NCBI GenBank assembly: GCA_951813075.1
Contig: OX638343.1
Span: 2,167,999 to 2,231,998, forward strand
Direction: 5' to 3'
DNA length: 64,000 nt
Origin: Arenicellales bacterium
Lineage (GTDB): Bacteria > Pseudomonadota > Gammaproteobacteria > Arenicellales > JAJDZL01
The notes under the pieces are model-generated. The model was not told the DNA's origin and ran no database searches. It worked only from the letters and a program-made list of their open reading frames with translations. Of this stretch, positions 62,515 to 64,000 are shown one piece after another. Numbering within the stretch: the first letter of the stretch is position 1; each line of letters begins with the position of its first letter. Both the position numbers and the translations under genes were made by a program.

Positions 62515-62547
62515 ATACTGTATACAGTATACGCTATACTAAGTCAA
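62515..62547 (-). promoter_or_regulatory. Shell-operon promoter overlapped by a 16-bp perfect palindrome
   Basis: On the minus strand TTGACT (62547-62542) and TATACA (62524-62519) are 17 bp apart, a good sigma-70 promoter. ATACTGTATACAGTAT at 62515-62530 is a perfect palindrome covering the -10. This geometry suits repression by the GntR/FCD regulator encoded at 49912-50616. It also lies in the divergent gap to the flavoprotein. Confidence 0.7.
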
Positions 62548-62723
62548 GTTTGGCTAGTGCGAATTGAGTCCGTTCGTAATCTAAAATAGTTTGAATGATC
62601 ACGTAAAAATTTTGAGTTTATTCAATGGGATGATTGTTGAGTCAAAAAGCAGTAATTTTCTGACTTGACGTAAAAGTTAGAAGTGATTGATTGAGGTACG
62701 CTGATCCATCGGGTTTTGAAAGG

Positions 62724-63866
62724 ATGAAAGGTAGTGAGATTGTAGTAGTCGGCGCGGGTATTGCCGGTGTGATGAGTGCTTTGAGCCTGCAGCAAAAGGG
62801 GTATCGTGTTGCACTGATCGATCGATGGGAGCCCGGACATCCCCGAGCTTCATCGACTGACTACAATCGACTGTTTCGCAATATTCACGGGGCGGATCGC
62901 ATGTACACACTGTGGGCGAGACAGTCCAGATTGCGTTGGATGGAACTGCAGGCAGAACTGAATTGTGTGCTCTATGTCGAATGCGGCGCGTTGGTGATCG
63001 CAACGCAACGTCATTCGGATTGGGAAGATGCGACATTCGCCACATTTGATGACTTGGGTGTACCCTATTTCAAATATGACGTTGATGAGTTATCAGTTCG
63101 ATTTCCGCAATTCAAATTTGACAATGTCGCTTACGGGCTTTACGAGCCGGAAGCGGGTGCCTTGATGGCGCATCGAGCGATTATCGAGTCGACAAAAAAG
63201 TTTGTTCGAGAGGGAGGTAGTGTTCATCGCCATCACGTTCGGACTGACGAACACGAAAGATTGCACCTTGATGGGAAACCCTTGGAAGCTGATCTAGTCG
63301 TTGTCAGCGCAGGTCCTTGGCTTGGAAGCATGTACCCGAGAACAATAGCGCCGATTCTGGATATCGTTCGACAGAATATTATCTATACATCGACACCTAA
63401 TGCAGACACTACATACGACGGCACCGGCATGCCATGCTGGATCGATCATGGCCATTCAGCTTATGGCGCACCATCAATTGAGGGTAGCGGTGTCAAGGCG
63501 GCAATTGCTTGGACTGAGGCTATCATCGATCTGGACAATGATGAACGAATTGTCGATCAGGCTACATTCACGCGAACCCGACAATATCTTCGAAATCGCC
63601 TACCAGGGTTGGCCAGAGAAAGAGCTGTCGACCAAAAAGCATGTCAAATTGCCATGACACCGGACACACATTTCATTATTGACCACCATCCACAACATGA
63701 AAATGTTGTGATAGTGGGCGGATGTTCGGGACATTTATTCAAGCACGGTCCGGTACTGGGTGATTTTGTAGCAGGTGTGGGTCTGCGGGAATTTGGAACC
63801 GCCGAGCGATTCAAGATAAATTCGAGATTGCGACTGTCGTCGGAGGATTCACCATCGGGACGATAG
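62724..63866 (+). CDS. Sarcosine-oxidase-like FAD-dependent amine oxidoreductase (DAO family)
   Basis: About 380 residues from the ATG at 62724, placing the FAD loop V-V-G-A-G-I-A-G at the usual distance; a TTG at 62691 is possible. The C-terminal motifs K-A-C-Q-I-A-M-T-P-D-T-H-F-I-I-D and G-G-C-S-G-H-L-F-K-H-G-P match monomeric sarcosine / N-methyltryptophan oxidases, including the Cys that binds FAD covalently. Such enzymes oxidise secondary amino acids to an aldehyde plus the amino acid. Divergent from the shell operon across a shared regulatory gap. Confidence 0.87.
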   Translation: MKGSEIVVVGAGIAGVMSALSLQQKGYRVALIDRWEPGHPRASSTDYNRLFRNIHGADRMYTLWARQSRLRWMELQAELNCVLYVECGALVIATQRHSDWEDATFATFDDLGVPYFKYDVDELSVRFPQFKFDNVAYGLYEPEAGALMAHRAIIESTKKFVREGGSVHRHHVRTDEHERLHLDGKPLEADLVVVSAGPWLGSMYPRTIAPILDIVRQNIIYTSTPNADTTYDGTGMPCWIDHGHSAYGAPSIEGSGVKAAIAWTEAIIDLDNDERIVDQATFTRTRQYLRNRLPGLARERAVDQKACQIAMTPDTHFIIDHHPQHENVVIVGGCSGHLFKHGPVLGDFVAGVGLREFGTAERFKINSRLRLSSEDSPSGR

Positions 63867-64000
63867 TGGAACAGATAAGAGTGCGATAAAGTCGCACCTG
63901 TTTGAAGGGCAACTTCGCATGGAAGGCTTGATTCAAATTTGCATAAAATTGATGCACATATAAATTTACAGACGGTAATTTCATGTTGAGTTGTGAATTC

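Noticed and set aside
1-64000. CRISPR array, rRNA genes, prophage or integrated plasmid
   Set aside because: No regular spaced repeats, no rRNA sequence, no integrase, phage structural or replication genes were seen.

Overview
The window reads as a chromosomal segment of a Gammaproteobacterium (moderate GC, order not determinable from sequence alone). The left half carries gene orders classical for that class: ispE-lolB-TPR lipoprotein divergent from prfA-prmC; miaB-phoH-ybeY-corC-lnt; and mlaFE divergent from lptCAB-rpoN-hpf-ptsN-rapZ-ptsH-ptsI. Several usual members are absent from these blocks (hemA before prfA, kdsD/kdsC before lptC, mlaD/C/B after mlaE).

Layout: 1-5.6 kb holds ispE (cut by the window edge), lolB, a TPR lipoprotein, prfA, prmC and xthA. 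5.6-9.5 kb is sparse: a lone Uma2-type gene, one tRNA-Met(CAT) and a BenE-type benzoate transporter. 9.5-14.2 kb has an aminotransferase, a paired acyl-CoA dehydrogenase operon with a 12-bp inverted repeat in its promoter region, and cysK. 14.3-29.9 kb holds the housekeeping blocks above plus mgtE. 30-33.3 kb has a FadB-type multifunctional beta-oxidation enzyme and a PcaF-type thiolase, followed by a decayed IS1595-type transposase. 34.4-38.8 kb is a Pot-type ABC importer. 39.6-45.7 kb encodes aerobic benzoyl-CoA degradation: an aryl-CoA ligase, an alpha/beta hydrolase, BoxC and BoxB. With FadB and PcaF this nearly completes the route from benzoate to succinyl-CoA plus acetyl-CoA, but no boxA or boxD is in the window. 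A GPP34 (GOLPH3-like) gene follows.

The most unusual part is 46.8-63.9 kb: a bacterial microcompartment (BMC) locus. An almost fully translationally coupled minus-strand series encodes a glutamine-synthetase-like ligase, a pentamer (BMC-P), a hexamer (BMC-H), an opine-dehydrogenase-like protein, a CoA-acylating aldehyde dehydrogenase, a tandem-domain trimer (BMC-T), a malate-dehydrogenase-like enzyme with a BMC-style N-terminal extension, and a RidA-family protein. Downstream on the same strand are a five-gene branched-chain-type ABC importer, a GntR/FCD regulator and a three-subunit glutamate-synthase-like enzyme of the GlxBCD / N-methylglutamate synthase type. A sarcosine-oxidase-like flavoprotein is divergent from the shell operon. 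16-bp perfect palindromes centred on GTATAC sit at the shell-operon promoter (covering its -10) and before the importer, which suggests one regulon.

My working model (inference) is a metabolosome for an imported amine. The amine is attached to glutamate (gamma-glutamyl or N-alkyl-glutamate chemistry), an aldehyde is released by the flavoprotein oxidase or the opine-dehydrogenase-like enzyme, the aldehyde becomes acyl-CoA inside the shell, and the malate-dehydrogenase-like enzyme recycles NAD. No PduL-type phosphotransacylase and no B12 or glycyl-radical signature enzyme is present. Whether this gene set matches a described BMC locus type needs a database comparison.
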